Part shown: one piece after another, positions 52,247 through 60,242 of the stretch | How positions within the stretch are numbered: position 1 is the first letter of the stretch | Layout of the letters: every line of letters starts with the position of its first letter | Assembly: GCA_019118565.1 (NCBI GenBank) | Contig: DWYR01000016.1 | Span: forward strand, 1 to 64,000 | DNA from: Candidatus Alistipes avicola | GTDB taxonomy: Bacteria; Bacteroidota; Bacteroidia; Bacteroidales; Rikenellaceae | Reading direction: 5' to 3' | Length of the DNA: 64,000 nt | Made by a program: the position numbers and the translations under genes | Notes under the pieces: model-generated | Databases searched by the model: none | What the model saw: the letters and a program-made list of their open reading frames with translations, nothing else | What the model was told of the DNA's origin: nothing

Positions 52247-53704
52247 TTAGGCGCGTTGGGACTCTTTTCCCGAGCGGGTGAGATCCTTGGGAAGGGGAAG
52301 AGAGAGTCGGGAGAAGCTGATCAGGGAGCCAAGCAAGGCGAATCCTCCGGCCAGCATCAGAGCGATGTGTGCACTTTGATCCGAGGTGGCATGGAAGAGA
52401 AGGGCAACCAGAGCGGCCCCTGTCGTTTGACCCGTCAAGCGAGCTGTCGCGAGCATGCCGCTAGCGCTTCCGCTGCGTTGTGGCGGAGCCGAAGCGATTA
52501 GAATACTGTTATTGGGAGACTGGAACAATCCGAATCCGAATCCGCAGAGGACCAAACGCCAGACAATATCGAACGTGCTGGTGTTTTCCGGCAGATAAGC
52601 CAAAAGGAAGAGACCCGTAGCCATTACGATCAATCCCACGCCACCCAAGGCTCCGGCATGTACCCGTTCGACCAAGATCCCGGCGATTGGAGCTATGATC
52701 ATGATGATGGCGGGCCAGGCCGTTAGGATCAGTCCCGTGTCGACCTCGGAGTATCCGAGCGATCGTTGTAGATAAAACGGGAGTGCAACCATTGCCAGCA
52801 TTTGGGCTATGAATGAGCTGATGGAGGTTACGATCGAAACGGAAAAGATCGGTGTTTTCAGCAGATCGAATGGCAGAATCGGGTAAGGTTTGTGAAGTTG
52901 ACTGCGTACGAACCGAGTGCCGATGATGACCAGAAGAATGACTCCGATACCGATATAAGCCGGTTTTATGCCGTGCGAGTAGCCTTCGATCGAGAGGATG
53001 AGCAATCCGAACGTAAGCGCATTCATCACTCCGTCCCGCCAGTCGAAACGTTGCCCGCGTATTCGCACGGGATTCTTAGGAAGGAATCGGTAGCTGAGTG
53101 TAATGGCGATCAGGCCGATAGGAATGTTGATGGCGAAGAGCCAGGGCCAGCTTGCCACCGAGAGGATCCCCGATGCGATCGTAGGCCCGGCCACGGATGA
53201 AACGGCGACGACCGTTGCGTTGATACCCATTCCCCGTCCCAGACTGTGGCGGGGATAGATCAGGCGAATCAGTGTCGTGTTGATGCTGGTGACGGCTGCG
53301 GCTCCGAATCCTTGACAGACGCGGGCTGTCACGAGGGTCGGAAGGGAGTTCGAAAGGGTGCACCCGAGTGAGGCGATCGTGAATACGACCAATCCTCCGA
53401 TATAGATTTTCCGGTGTCCGATCAGATCTCCTAATGCCGAGAAAGAGAGCAGAGATACGACAATGGCTAATTGGTAAGCGTTGACGATCCAAATTGAATT
53501 GGCTGCCGAAATACCGAGAGTACGAGCCATTGTCGGCAGGGCGACATTTGCGATCGAGCCGTCGATTACCGACAGGGAAACGCCGAATGCAACAGCCAGA
53601 ATGGCCCAGATACGGGTCGGCATGGGAAGACCGTTCCAATCTTTGTTGCCGGCGATTCGATTGTCGGCGGTCAGGGTCGTCTGTTGTGGTTGTATGTCTT
53701 TCAT
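52247..53704 (-). CDS. MFS transporter, EmrB/QacA-like (DHA2 family)
   Basis: About 485 residues with 14-segment topology by eye. IDGSIANVALPTMARTLGIS is the family's helix 1 motif C region, and SALGDLIGHRKIYIGGLVVFTIAS the loop 2-3 signature. It likely expels drugs or other toxic compounds by proton exchange. The start at ATG 53704 is preferred; the track's start at 53722 is a TTG that forms part of a TATCTTTG -7 element (53720-53727). Confidence 0.9.
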   Translation of the reverse strand: MKDIQPQQTTLTADNRIAGNKDWNGLPMPTRIWAILAVAFGVSLSVIDGSIANVALPTMARTLGISAANSIWIVNAYQLAIVVSLLSFSALGDLIGHRKIYIGGLVVFTIASLGCTLSNSLPTLVTARVCQGFGAAAVTSINTTLIRLIYPRHSLGRGMGINATVVAVSSVAGPTIASGILSVASWPWLFAINIPIGLIAITLSYRFLPKNPVRIRGQRFDWRDGVMNALTFGLLILSIEGYSHGIKPAYIGIGVILLVIIGTRFVRSQLHKPYPILPFDLLKTPIFSVSIVTSISSFIAQMLAMVALPFYLQRSLGYSEVDTGLILTAWPAIIMIIAPIAGILVERVHAGALGGVGLIVMATGLFLLAYLPENTSTFDIVWRLVLCGFGFGLFQSPNNSILIASAPPQRSGSASGMLATARLTGQTTGAALVALLFHATSDQSAHIALMLAGGFALLGSLISFSRLSLPLPKDLTRSGKESQRA

Positions 53705-53719
53705 GGTCGGAATCCGAGG

Positions 53720-53727
53720 CAAAGATA
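53720..53727 (-). promoter_or_regulatory. -7 element of the MFS transporter gene
   Basis: TATCTTTG on the minus strand fits TAnnTTTG. Transcription would start only some 10 nt before the ATG at 53704. No good -33 element is seen. Confidence 0.4.
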
Positions 53728-53864
53728 CGAATAAAACCTCGGCTGGGGGAATCTCTGAGGTGGAAATCGTTGCCCGGATGAGTGGTCGGAACCGGTGAAA
53801 AGTTCGTCTATATCAGATGAAATTCATACTCGGGGACTCTCTCTCCCGAATAGATGTATATTTT

Positions 53865-54395
53865 TTATAGTCTCTTTTGGAAAGCGATTCTCTCGCCGCT
53901 GTCGTACCGGATGATTCCGCACCGGATGAAATTCAGGGATCGGAGCAGTCGCAGCATGTACTCGTTGTCGTAATTGGTATCGACGCGGAAACTTGAAATG
54001 CCGCGTTCAAGAGCCAGCTCGGCGACGCGTTGCATGAATTCGCGAGCAAAGCCTCTTCTTTTCACCTCATCGGCAACAGCCAGCCGATGAAGTACTACAT
54101 AGGGATGATCATCCAACCATTCCCCTTGAATATCGTTGTAGGCGGATTCTCCGTCGAAAACGACCGCTCCATAGGCCCATACACTCGAGTTGTCTCCTAA
54201 AACGTATCCATACCCATGGGAAATATCGTTGCGGATGTTTTCTGGGGCTGGATACCCGTTTTGCCATTGCAGGGATCCTCTGCGTCGCATCTGTTCTTGC
54301 GCTTGGCGGATGATGGTGCAGATCCGTGAAAGATCATTCGATAGAGCCGGGCGGAAGTATAACGAGGCAGGAGTGAAGTCGGAGTGTGGATTCAT
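53865..54395 (-). CDS. GNAT-family N-acetyltransferase
   Basis: About 176 residues from ATG 54395 (MNPHSDFTPASLYFRPA). The GNAT fold shows as RPALSNDLSRICTIIRQAQ (strand 1/helix 1), YVVLHRLAVADEVKRRGFAREFMQRVAELA (acetyl-CoA pyrophosphate-binding Q/RxxGxG/A variant) and FRVDTNYDNEYMLRLLRSLNFIRCG. The track begins earlier (54443), with a less likely start. Substrate unknown. Transcribed away from the MscS gene side in the same direction. Confidence 0.87.
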   Translation of the reverse strand: MNPHSDFTPASLYFRPALSNDLSRICTIIRQAQEQMRRRGSLQWQNGYPAPENIRNDISHGYGYVLGDNSSVWAYGAVVFDGESAYNDIQGEWLDDHPYVVLHRLAVADEVKRRGFAREFMQRVAELALERGISSFRVDTNYDNEYMLRLLRSLNFIRCGIIRYDSGERIAFQKRL

Positions 54396-54461
54396 TGTTG
54401 GAGAAACGAAATAACCATAAGATGTCGTGGTTCGGCCTGGCAAGAGGTTACGATAGGCTGA

Positions 54462-55739
54462 CTATTGTTTATCCAGAGTCTCTTTCAAGGTCCTCAGGTC
54501 GTTGCCTGTGGGCTCCTGGAATACCCTCAGGTCAAATTCGGGAATAATGGCATAGACGTGATCGAAAATATCGGACTGTATCTTCTCGTAGGGAATCCAG
54601 TTTACCGTATCGGTAAAGAAGTAAAGTTCGATCGGAAGTCCCGTTGCGGTCGGTTGGAGCTGGCGGACCATCAGTGTCATCTCCTGGTTGACATTTTTCT
54701 GGCGACGCAGATAGAGGGTCAGGTAGTTGCGGAAGACACCGATATTCGTTTGATTGAGTCCGTTGATATGTCCGAGATCCGGTGCGATCCCCAGCTCCTT
54801 GTTATACTGTTCAACCTCTTGTTGAGTCTCTGCAATATACTCTTTTATCAGGTCTATTTTCGAAAATCGTTCGAGCATCTCCGGAGTGCAGAAGCGGATG
54901 CTGGTCATGTCGATATTGATCGACCGCTTGACCCTTCGTCCGCCGGAGGCCCGCATCCCCTCCCAATTCTGGAAAGAGTCGCTGACCAGTAAATAGGGTG
55001 GCAGCGTGGTGATCGTATTATCCCAGTTGCGTACCTTGACTGTGGTCAGAGAGACCTCTTCGACCGTTCCGTCCGCTCCGTATTTGGGCATACTGATCCA
55101 GTCCCCCACGTTGAGCATATTGTTGGCCGAGAGTTGGATTCCGGAGACGAAACCCAGGATACTGTCTTTGAAAATCAACATGACGATGGCGGCCGAGGCA
55201 CCGAGTCCGGTCAGGAAGATCGCGGGTGATTTGTCGAGAAGGATCGATACGACCAGAATGAATCCGATCAGGAAGGTGATGATCTGTCCGGTCTGCATCA
55301 ATCCCTTCAATGGTTTGCCTTGCCATGAGGGGCGTTGTTCCAACAACTGGAAAATGGCTTTCAACAGGGTGTTGACGAAACGGACAACGGCGATGACGAT
55401 CAGGATGGTAATCAGGCGCAGAGTGATTCGGAGGAGATAGCCTCCATGCGGGAAGGCAATGGGAAGCATGATCGCCACGATGATCGGGGTGACGATATGG
55501 GCCATACGACGTAATACCTTATCGTCGAAAAGAATATCGTCCCACTGGATTTTTGTCCGTTTGACAACCCTGCGTACGACATGCAACAGCAGAATGCGAA
55601 ACAGGAAGTCAAGTCCGATTCCGATGACAAGGATCAGAAGCAGAAGAATCCATGGTTCGGCCTCTTCGGCACCGGCAGGTGAGAGCCCCGTTTTTACGAG
55701 CAGTAGATCGATCCAGTGGCGTATGGTGTCTTGTAGCAT
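54462..55739 (-). CDS. MscS-family mechanosensitive channel (YbdG-like)
   Basis: About 425 residues from ATG 55739 (MLQDTIRHWIDLLLV). Four to five membrane helices precede the pore helix and beta domain: AIFLTGLGASAAIVMLIFKDSILGFVSGIQLSANNMLNVGDWISM, the Ala/Gly pore pattern and the beta-barrel start, then ADGTVEEVSLTTVKVRNWDNTITTLPPY. It opens on osmotic downshift. The track's start (TTG 55793) sits inside the TACCTTTG -7 element. Confidence 0.9.
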   Translation of the reverse strand: MLQDTIRHWIDLLLVKTGLSPAGAEEAEPWILLLLILVIGIGLDFLFRILLLHVVRRVVKRTKIQWDDILFDDKVLRRMAHIVTPIIVAIMLPIAFPHGGYLLRITLRLITILIVIAVVRFVNTLLKAIFQLLEQRPSWQGKPLKGLMQTGQIITFLIGFILVVSILLDKSPAIFLTGLGASAAIVMLIFKDSILGFVSGIQLSANNMLNVGDWISMPKYGADGTVEEVSLTTVKVRNWDNTITTLPPYLLVSDSFQNWEGMRASGGRRVKRSINIDMTSIRFCTPEMLERFSKIDLIKEYIAETQQEVEQYNKELGIAPDLGHINGLNQTNIGVFRNYLTLYLRRQKNVNQEMTLMVRQLQPTATGLPIELYFFTDTVNWIPYEKIQSDIFDHVYAIIPEFDLRVFQEPTGNDLRTLKETLDKQ

Positions 55740-55790
55740 ATTCTGTATTTGTTGTTCTGTTAGAGAGTCGTATTCCTTTGTTGTCTCGTA

Positions 55791-55798
55791 CAAAGGTA
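55791..55798 (-). promoter_or_regulatory. -7 element of the mechanosensitive channel gene
   Basis: TACCTTTG on the minus strand (CAAAGGTA on the plus strand) matches the consensus. Transcription would begin near 55784, about 45 nt before the ATG at 55739. Confidence 0.4.
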
Positions 55799-55859
55799 AC
55801 GAATAAATGTAAATTTGGTCCCGATTTACCCGCGTCTCCTTTTTTTGTGCCGTAGGTAA

Positions 55860-56627
55860 TTATATGAAATTTTTGAGGATGAATGGCGTAAGGTTGTTGA
55901 GCAGGTGGAAGGCAACGGAAATAAAAAAGCCGTGTTTAAGTCTCGTATAACCGAGTAATAGAGCGCTTGGTATTTTGATCGCTTCCATGAGTATGATGCG
56001 TTCCCATTCGCTGAAAGACAGGGTGGAAAGGTCATAGTTCATGATATGCAGAATAGAGAAGAGTATGGTCATGAGCCAGAACCAGATCCGGAAGTCGGCT
56101 CTCTGAATCCATTTATATCCCCAAAACCAGAAGATTATCGCTAATACTGCACATAGAACCGGTTTTTGCCATACTATTTCATATACAGATGTCGAAAAAA
56201 CAGGAGCCGACAGGATAAAAGTTATTGCTGTTATGGATAGTGTAATAAAAATGCGTTTCCGTTTTAGCGGCAAACGGAAGGCTGTCTCTTCTAACAAGGG
56301 TGGTATTATTAGGATGACCCCAAGCGGAAGCATGGTTTGGATGTCACTGATGCTGCTTGAAGGTAGGCTTTCATTAAATAACACCAAATCTACAAAGTGG
56401 TAACTGATTCCAAAGAGTAGGGTGATGATGAGATACCATAGGAAAGAGCTCATAACAGAACCGACCCTAAGATCTGTCGTGCAGTTCTCTTGAGGACTTC
56501 TTATGAAGTGGATAATATCGTGCAATTTGTTGTTTTTTCTATAGATAAAATAGAAAAAAACGATAATGACTGCCGCAACACAGATAAGTCCTAAGATAAA
56601 ACTATGGTAGGAGAGAGCGTTTCCCAT
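55860..56627 (-). CDS. CPBP-family intramembrane protease (CAAX protease-like)
   Basis: A 255-residue protein with seven or eight membrane segments. The family's catalytic motif EETAFRLPL (EExxxR) is at about residue 112, followed by H in FSILHIMNYD and in ISVAFHLLNNLT. CPBP proteases process membrane peptides or protect from bacteriocins. The gene is clearly A+T-richer than its neighbours, which suggests recent acquisition. TATCTTTG (minus strand 56643-56650) lies 16 bp upstream of the ATG at 56627. Confidence 0.87.
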   Translation of the reverse strand: MGNALSYHSFILGLICVAAVIIVFFYFIYRKNNKLHDIIHFIRSPQENCTTDLRVGSVMSSFLWYLIITLLFGISYHFVDLVLFNESLPSSSISDIQTMLPLGVILIIPPLLEETAFRLPLKRKRIFITLSITAITFILSAPVFSTSVYEIVWQKPVLCAVLAIIFWFWGYKWIQRADFRIWFWLMTILFSILHIMNYDLSTLSFSEWERIILMEAIKIPSALLLGYTRLKHGFFISVAFHLLNNLTPFILKNFI

Positions 56628-56642
56628 GCAATTGACTTTTTA

Positions 56643-56681
56643 CAAAGATACGCGAAGATGACGGAATAATCGCTATTTTTG
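56643..56681. promoter_or_regulatory. Two divergent -7 elements (CPBP protease and ArsC/Spx-like genes)
   Basis: Minus strand: TATCTTTG (56643-56650) for the CPBP gene. Plus strand: TATTTTTG (56674-56681) for the ArsC/Spx-like gene. Neither has a convincing -33 motif. Confidence 0.4.
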
Positions 56682-56720
56682 AACAATGTATATGCGATGA
56701 CCCTCTTTATGTTGAAAGTT

Positions 56721-57086
56721 ATGAACCCTTTATTCATTTGCTATCCCAAATGCTCAACCTGCGGCAAGGCGGCCGAATGGTTGCGGCAACATGATATTGC
56801 GTTTGATCTGCGGGATATTTTCCTACAGAATCCCACAGAATCGGAGTTGCAGGAGTGGATTGCACGCAGCGGTCTTCCTGTTAGCCGTTTCTTCAATACC
56901 AGCGGTCTGCGCTATCGCGCACTTGGACTGAAAGATCGGGTGAAAACGACTCCTCGAGAGGAGTTGGTCCGACTGCTTGCTACCGATGGAATGCTCGTGA
57001 AGAGGCCTCTGCTTGTATTACCGGATCGCGTGCTGGTCGGTTTTCGTGAGCCGGAGTGGGATGCGGCACTGTTGAATCGCCGTTAA
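56721..57086 (+). CDS. ArsC/Spx-family thioredoxin-fold protein
   Basis: About 121 residues from ATG 56721 (MNPLFICYPKCSTCGKAAEWL). The N-terminal CSTC gives the CxxC-type cysteine of the ArsC/Spx/YffB family, followed by the family's LRQHDIAFDLRDIFLQNP and the C-terminal RPLLVLPDRVLVGFREPEW (the conserved cis-Pro region). May be an arsenate-reductase-like or Spx-like redox protein. The track's start is a TTG inside the -7 element; ATGs at 56709 and 56721 both fit. Confidence 0.85.
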   Translation: MNPLFICYPKCSTCGKAAEWLRQHDIAFDLRDIFLQNPTESELQEWIARSGLPVSRFFNTSGLRYRALGLKDRVKTTPREELVRLLATDGMLVKRPLLVLPDRVLVGFREPEWDAALLNRR

Positions 57087-57102
57087 AAGCACATTGTACT
57101 TT

Positions 57103-57714
57103 TTATTCTCCTTTTTTCGCGGGCTTGTTCGTACGTTCGCGTTTGATCCGCTTTTTTCGTCGAACGGACCATCCGAAGTGGCCCAGCATTTTGCCCAGGG
57201 AGAAATACTCTCCGTGAGAATAGACGATTGGGCGTGCCTTTTCGAGGTCGAGTTTCCCCGTTGTGGGATCGATGAAACGCTCATCCGCCTGAATATTGAC
57301 CACCTCGGCCAGAAACATGTCGTGCGAACCGAGCGGGATGACCTGCCGCACGCGGCATTCGATTGAAATGGGCGACTCGGCAATCAGAGGCGCTTGGACT
57401 TGAGCCGCCGGCAGAGGGGTAAGTCCGGTCTCCTTGAATTTGTCGTAGTCGCGTCCGGAGCGTACGCCGCACCAGTCGGTCGCACGTGCCATCTCTTCGG
57501 TTGTAAGATTGATGACGAATTCTCCTGTCCTCCGGATGATCTGATAGGAGTGCCGTTCCGGACGTACGGAGATATAACACATCGGCGGATTGGTGCATAC
57601 GGTGCCTGTCCAGGCAACCGTCAGCATATTATATTCTTCCTGGGTGGCTCCGCAGCTGACCAGTACGGCCGGCAACGGGTAAATCAGCGTGCCGGGTTTC
57701 CATTTCTCTTTCAT
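57103..57714 (-). CDS. Flavin reductase-like domain protein (FMN-binding)
   Basis: About 203 residues from ATG 57714 (MKEKWKPGTLIYPLPAVLVSCG). The flavin reductase fold shows NMLTVAWTGTVCTNPPMCYISVRPERHSYQIIRRTGEFVINL, typical of the FMN split-barrel. The basic C-terminus (VRRKKRIKRERTNKPAKK) is unusual. It may be a flavoredoxin-type electron carrier. Converges on the ArsC/Spx-like gene with 16 bp between them. The track's start (TTG 57849) belongs to a TACTTTTG -7 element. Confidence 0.85.
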   Translation of the reverse strand: MKEKWKPGTLIYPLPAVLVSCGATQEEYNMLTVAWTGTVCTNPPMCYISVRPERHSYQIIRRTGEFVINLTTEEMARATDWCGVRSGRDYDKFKETGLTPLPAAQVQAPLIAESPISIECRVRQVIPLGSHDMFLAEVVNIQADERFIDPTTGKLDLEKARPIVYSHGEYFSLGKMLGHFGWSVRRKKRIKRERTNKPAKKGE

Positions 57715-57847
57715 TGTATTTTTATCCGTGTTGTTTTTCGATCTCGGGATAATCTCGATCTCTTGTACGGTAGGCGTGAGTTTTGCGGACAATGAGATGC
57801 ACGACACGACCGAAATCCTACAGTGTATTTGAGGGCTGCTTTTTGAC

Positions 57848-57855
57848 AAAAGTAG
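57848..57855 (-). promoter_or_regulatory. Candidate -7 element of the flavin reductase gene
   Basis: TACTTTTG on the minus strand fits TAnnTTTG; the implied leader is about 127 nt. Confidence 0.35.
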
Positions 57856-58096
57856 TCGAAATATTTATTTCAGGGCTTCTCTCCTTTCTTTTTTCTTAAA
57901 AATTCCGACTTTTCTTTCTTTATGAAAAAGGTAAACATCGTTTGTTAAAGGGAGAGTTTGTAATTAAAAAAACGAAAATAAAAAAGGTTTGTTTGTTCGT
58001 ATGACCCTCTTCAAAAGATTTTGTTTTGTAAAATAATCGATGTTTGGTCATTTGTTTTTGACGAAAATAATTTTATTAAAAAAATCAGTAAAAAAT
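57856..58096. other. A+T-rich intergenic region, no gene seen
   Basis: Very A+T-rich DNA with runs of A and T between the flavin reductase promoter and the BACON lipoprotein promoter. No ORF, RNA gene or clear repeat could be recognised. Confidence 0.4.
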
Positions 58097-58128
58097 TTTG
58101 TTTTGTTGCTGAGAAAACATTAATTTTA
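58097..58128 (+). promoter_or_regulatory. Candidate promoter of the BACON lipoprotein gene
   Basis: TTTG at 58097-58100, a 20-nt spacer and TAATTTTA at 58121-58128 (seven of eight consensus positions). The leader to ATG 58206 would be about 70 nt. Confidence 0.45.
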
Positions 58129-58205
58129 TCCTATATGAAGAATCTCTTAATGGAAAAATAAGTGTAGTTTCTTTTTTAATGGAAGTATTAACCAAAATTA
58201 AATGT

Positions 58206-60086
58206 ATGAGAAAAATCTATTTTTTTATTGCATGTTTGACTTTGTCGACCTTGTTCTGTTCCTGTAACAATGACGATAATACACAGACGAAAGCCCAACT
58301 GGAGATAACCCCCTCGAGCGACATTGTATTTGAAGCTGCCGGAGGTAAAAAGACGATTGCCGTTTTGACGGATCAAGCGGCTTGGACCGTAAAGTCGAAT
58401 CAGGATTGGTGCGAGGTGACAAAGAATGGCAGCGATACGTTTATAGTAAGTGCCGCAGAGAATGAAACGACGAATCCTATGCCGCAGGCGACCGTGACCG
58501 TAATGGCCGGTGAAGGCGAGTATGCATCGACGGTTCAGTTCAAGGTGGACCAGAAGGGAGCCGAAGAGCCTCCCGTTTCCGATGTGACGTTTGAGATCAA
58601 GTTGAGCGAGCCGACGGCTTCCGGTGTGGATGTTACGGTGACCCCCTCGAGCAACGAGGCCGTATACTATTACGATGTCTTGTCGGTGGAGGTGCTTAAA
58701 GAGGCGCATTCGGGCGATCTGGCCGTTTACATGACCAACATGATGAAGGAGGCGGTCAGCAGCTTCGGCTCGGTTGAGGAGGCGATGAAAAAACTTTGCA
58801 CGAAGGGCGAAAGTTCTCATTCGTTCTCCCGCCTGAACTCCGATACGGACTATGTGGCCTTTGCGGCCGGCCTGAACGCGCAGGGTGTCGTGAATACCGA
58901 GATCAAGTCGGTGTCGTTCCGCACGGCGGCCCTCGCTCAGGGACTCTCTTTCAAGATTGAATTCAGCAACTATGCATACGATGGCGTGGATTACAAGATT
59001 ACGCCGTCCGATATGGAGGCCCGCTACTATTCGGCAATCCGTCCGGCTTTCGCTTATCGGAATATGAGTGACGAGGAGATTCTGAATACGGTTGCCGCGG
59101 AGGATGGTTTCATGATCGATTTCTATGCGACGACGGGCGTTTCGGAGTACACGAACGAGCATGTCTGGGCTACGGATACGGAGTATCTGGTAGTGGTCTT
59201 CGGATGGGAGAACTATGCCCCCTCGACGGGTCTTTTCAAGTTCCCGTTCCGTACGAGCAAACCGACGATCGATCCGGCCGACTGTCAGTTTACGGTGACC
59301 CCTTCGGATATTACCTCGCGGAGCCTGAAGATCAAGATTACCCCCTCGGACAATACGGTCATGTATATGTACGACCTGATTGCCGATGAGGATTATCAGC
59401 CGTACAAGACGGATATGGAGAGCTACGTGCGTGAATACGTACAGCAGGGCATCGCCATGCTCGACAACAACCGTGTCCGCGGTGAGGCGGGATACTCCTA
59501 CCAGAAGATGCTCGAGCCGGGTACGACCTATTACGTGTGGACGGCTTGTATCGGTGAGACGGGCGAACTGGAGTCCAAGGTGCACCTTTCCGATCCGATC
59601 CAGACCCTGCCTAACCAGTTGAGCAAAGCGACCGTTACGGCAACGGTGAACAAATATTTCAACGGTGATGACCTTTATGCGAAAGATCCCGTGAAGTATG
59701 CCTCGTATCAAGGCAAGGCGTATGTCTCCGTAACCTTCGAGGCTACCGATGCGGCTACCTGGTATGGAATGCTGGTAGAGGAGAATCCCAGGGATCCGAC
59801 CAGTGCCATCTCGGATGCCGAGATCATTGAGGGGCTGGTTAACGGAAACGGCACCTTCTGTCCGACCGGAAAACTCTATCTCTGCAACTGGGATGTGGAG
59901 AATACCATCCTGGCAGTAGGAGTCGGAACGGATGACAATACGGGTGCCCTGCTACGTCAGACGCATGTCTTCACCAAGGATGGTGCTGCTCCGGTTTCGG
60001 AGTTCGTCGATCCTTCGATGTCGAGCCTTCGTGCACAGGCATTCGTAAGTGCCAAATATGTAGCTTCGGTTAAAAATTATAAATAA
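58206..60086 (+). CDS. BACON domain-containing surface lipoprotein with tandem repeat modules
   Basis: About 626 residues from ATG 58206. The signal MRKIYFFIACLTLSTLFCSC has the lipobox LFCSC. A BACON domain follows (about 30-115: LEITPSSDIVFEAAGGKKTIAVLTDQAAWTV, then WCEVTKNG and AENETTNP). Three imperfect Fn3-like modules come next, each opening with a VDVTVTPSSNEAVYYYDV, VDYKITPSDMEARYYSAI or LKIKITPSDNTVMYMYDL strand, and a fourth less regular one. BACON domains bind glycans or mucin-like surfaces; the ligand here is unknown. The gene stands alone. Confidence 0.85.
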   Translation: MRKIYFFIACLTLSTLFCSCNNDDNTQTKAQLEITPSSDIVFEAAGGKKTIAVLTDQAAWTVKSNQDWCEVTKNGSDTFIVSAAENETTNPMPQATVTVMAGEGEYASTVQFKVDQKGAEEPPVSDVTFEIKLSEPTASGVDVTVTPSSNEAVYYYDVLSVEVLKEAHSGDLAVYMTNMMKEAVSSFGSVEEAMKKLCTKGESSHSFSRLNSDTDYVAFAAGLNAQGVVNTEIKSVSFRTAALAQGLSFKIEFSNYAYDGVDYKITPSDMEARYYSAIRPAFAYRNMSDEEILNTVAAEDGFMIDFYATTGVSEYTNEHVWATDTEYLVVVFGWENYAPSTGLFKFPFRTSKPTIDPADCQFTVTPSDITSRSLKIKITPSDNTVMYMYDLIADEDYQPYKTDMESYVREYVQQGIAMLDNNRVRGEAGYSYQKMLEPGTTYYVWTACIGETGELESKVHLSDPIQTLPNQLSKATVTATVNKYFNGDDLYAKDPVKYASYQGKAYVSVTFEATDAATWYGMLVEENPRDPTSAISDAEIIEGLVNGNGTFCPTGKLYLCNWDVENTILAVGVGTDDNTGALLRQTHVFTKDGAAPVSEFVDPSMSSLRAQAFVSAKYVASVKNYK

Positions 60087-60179
60087 AAAAGGTGGAAGGT
60101 GCAATTGAAGTGGTTTTTGCACCCTCCTGAATTAGGTAGAAAGTTAGAAAGGGAGTATCTGTAGCATACAGGTACTGGG

Positions 60180-60216
60180 ATTCACCCTTGCCGTGAGGCC
60201 GGGGTGAATTTTTTTT
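60180..60216 (+). terminator. Terminator after the BACON lipoprotein gene
   Basis: ATTCACCC and GGGTGAAT form an 8-bp stem with a 14-base loop, followed by a run of T. It lies between the convergent lipoprotein and RluA-type genes. A weaker stem (GGTGCAA/TTGCACC, near 60095-60118) precedes it. Confidence 0.7.
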
Positions 60217-60242
60217 GCATGGGATGGATTTCCCGGCTGGAT

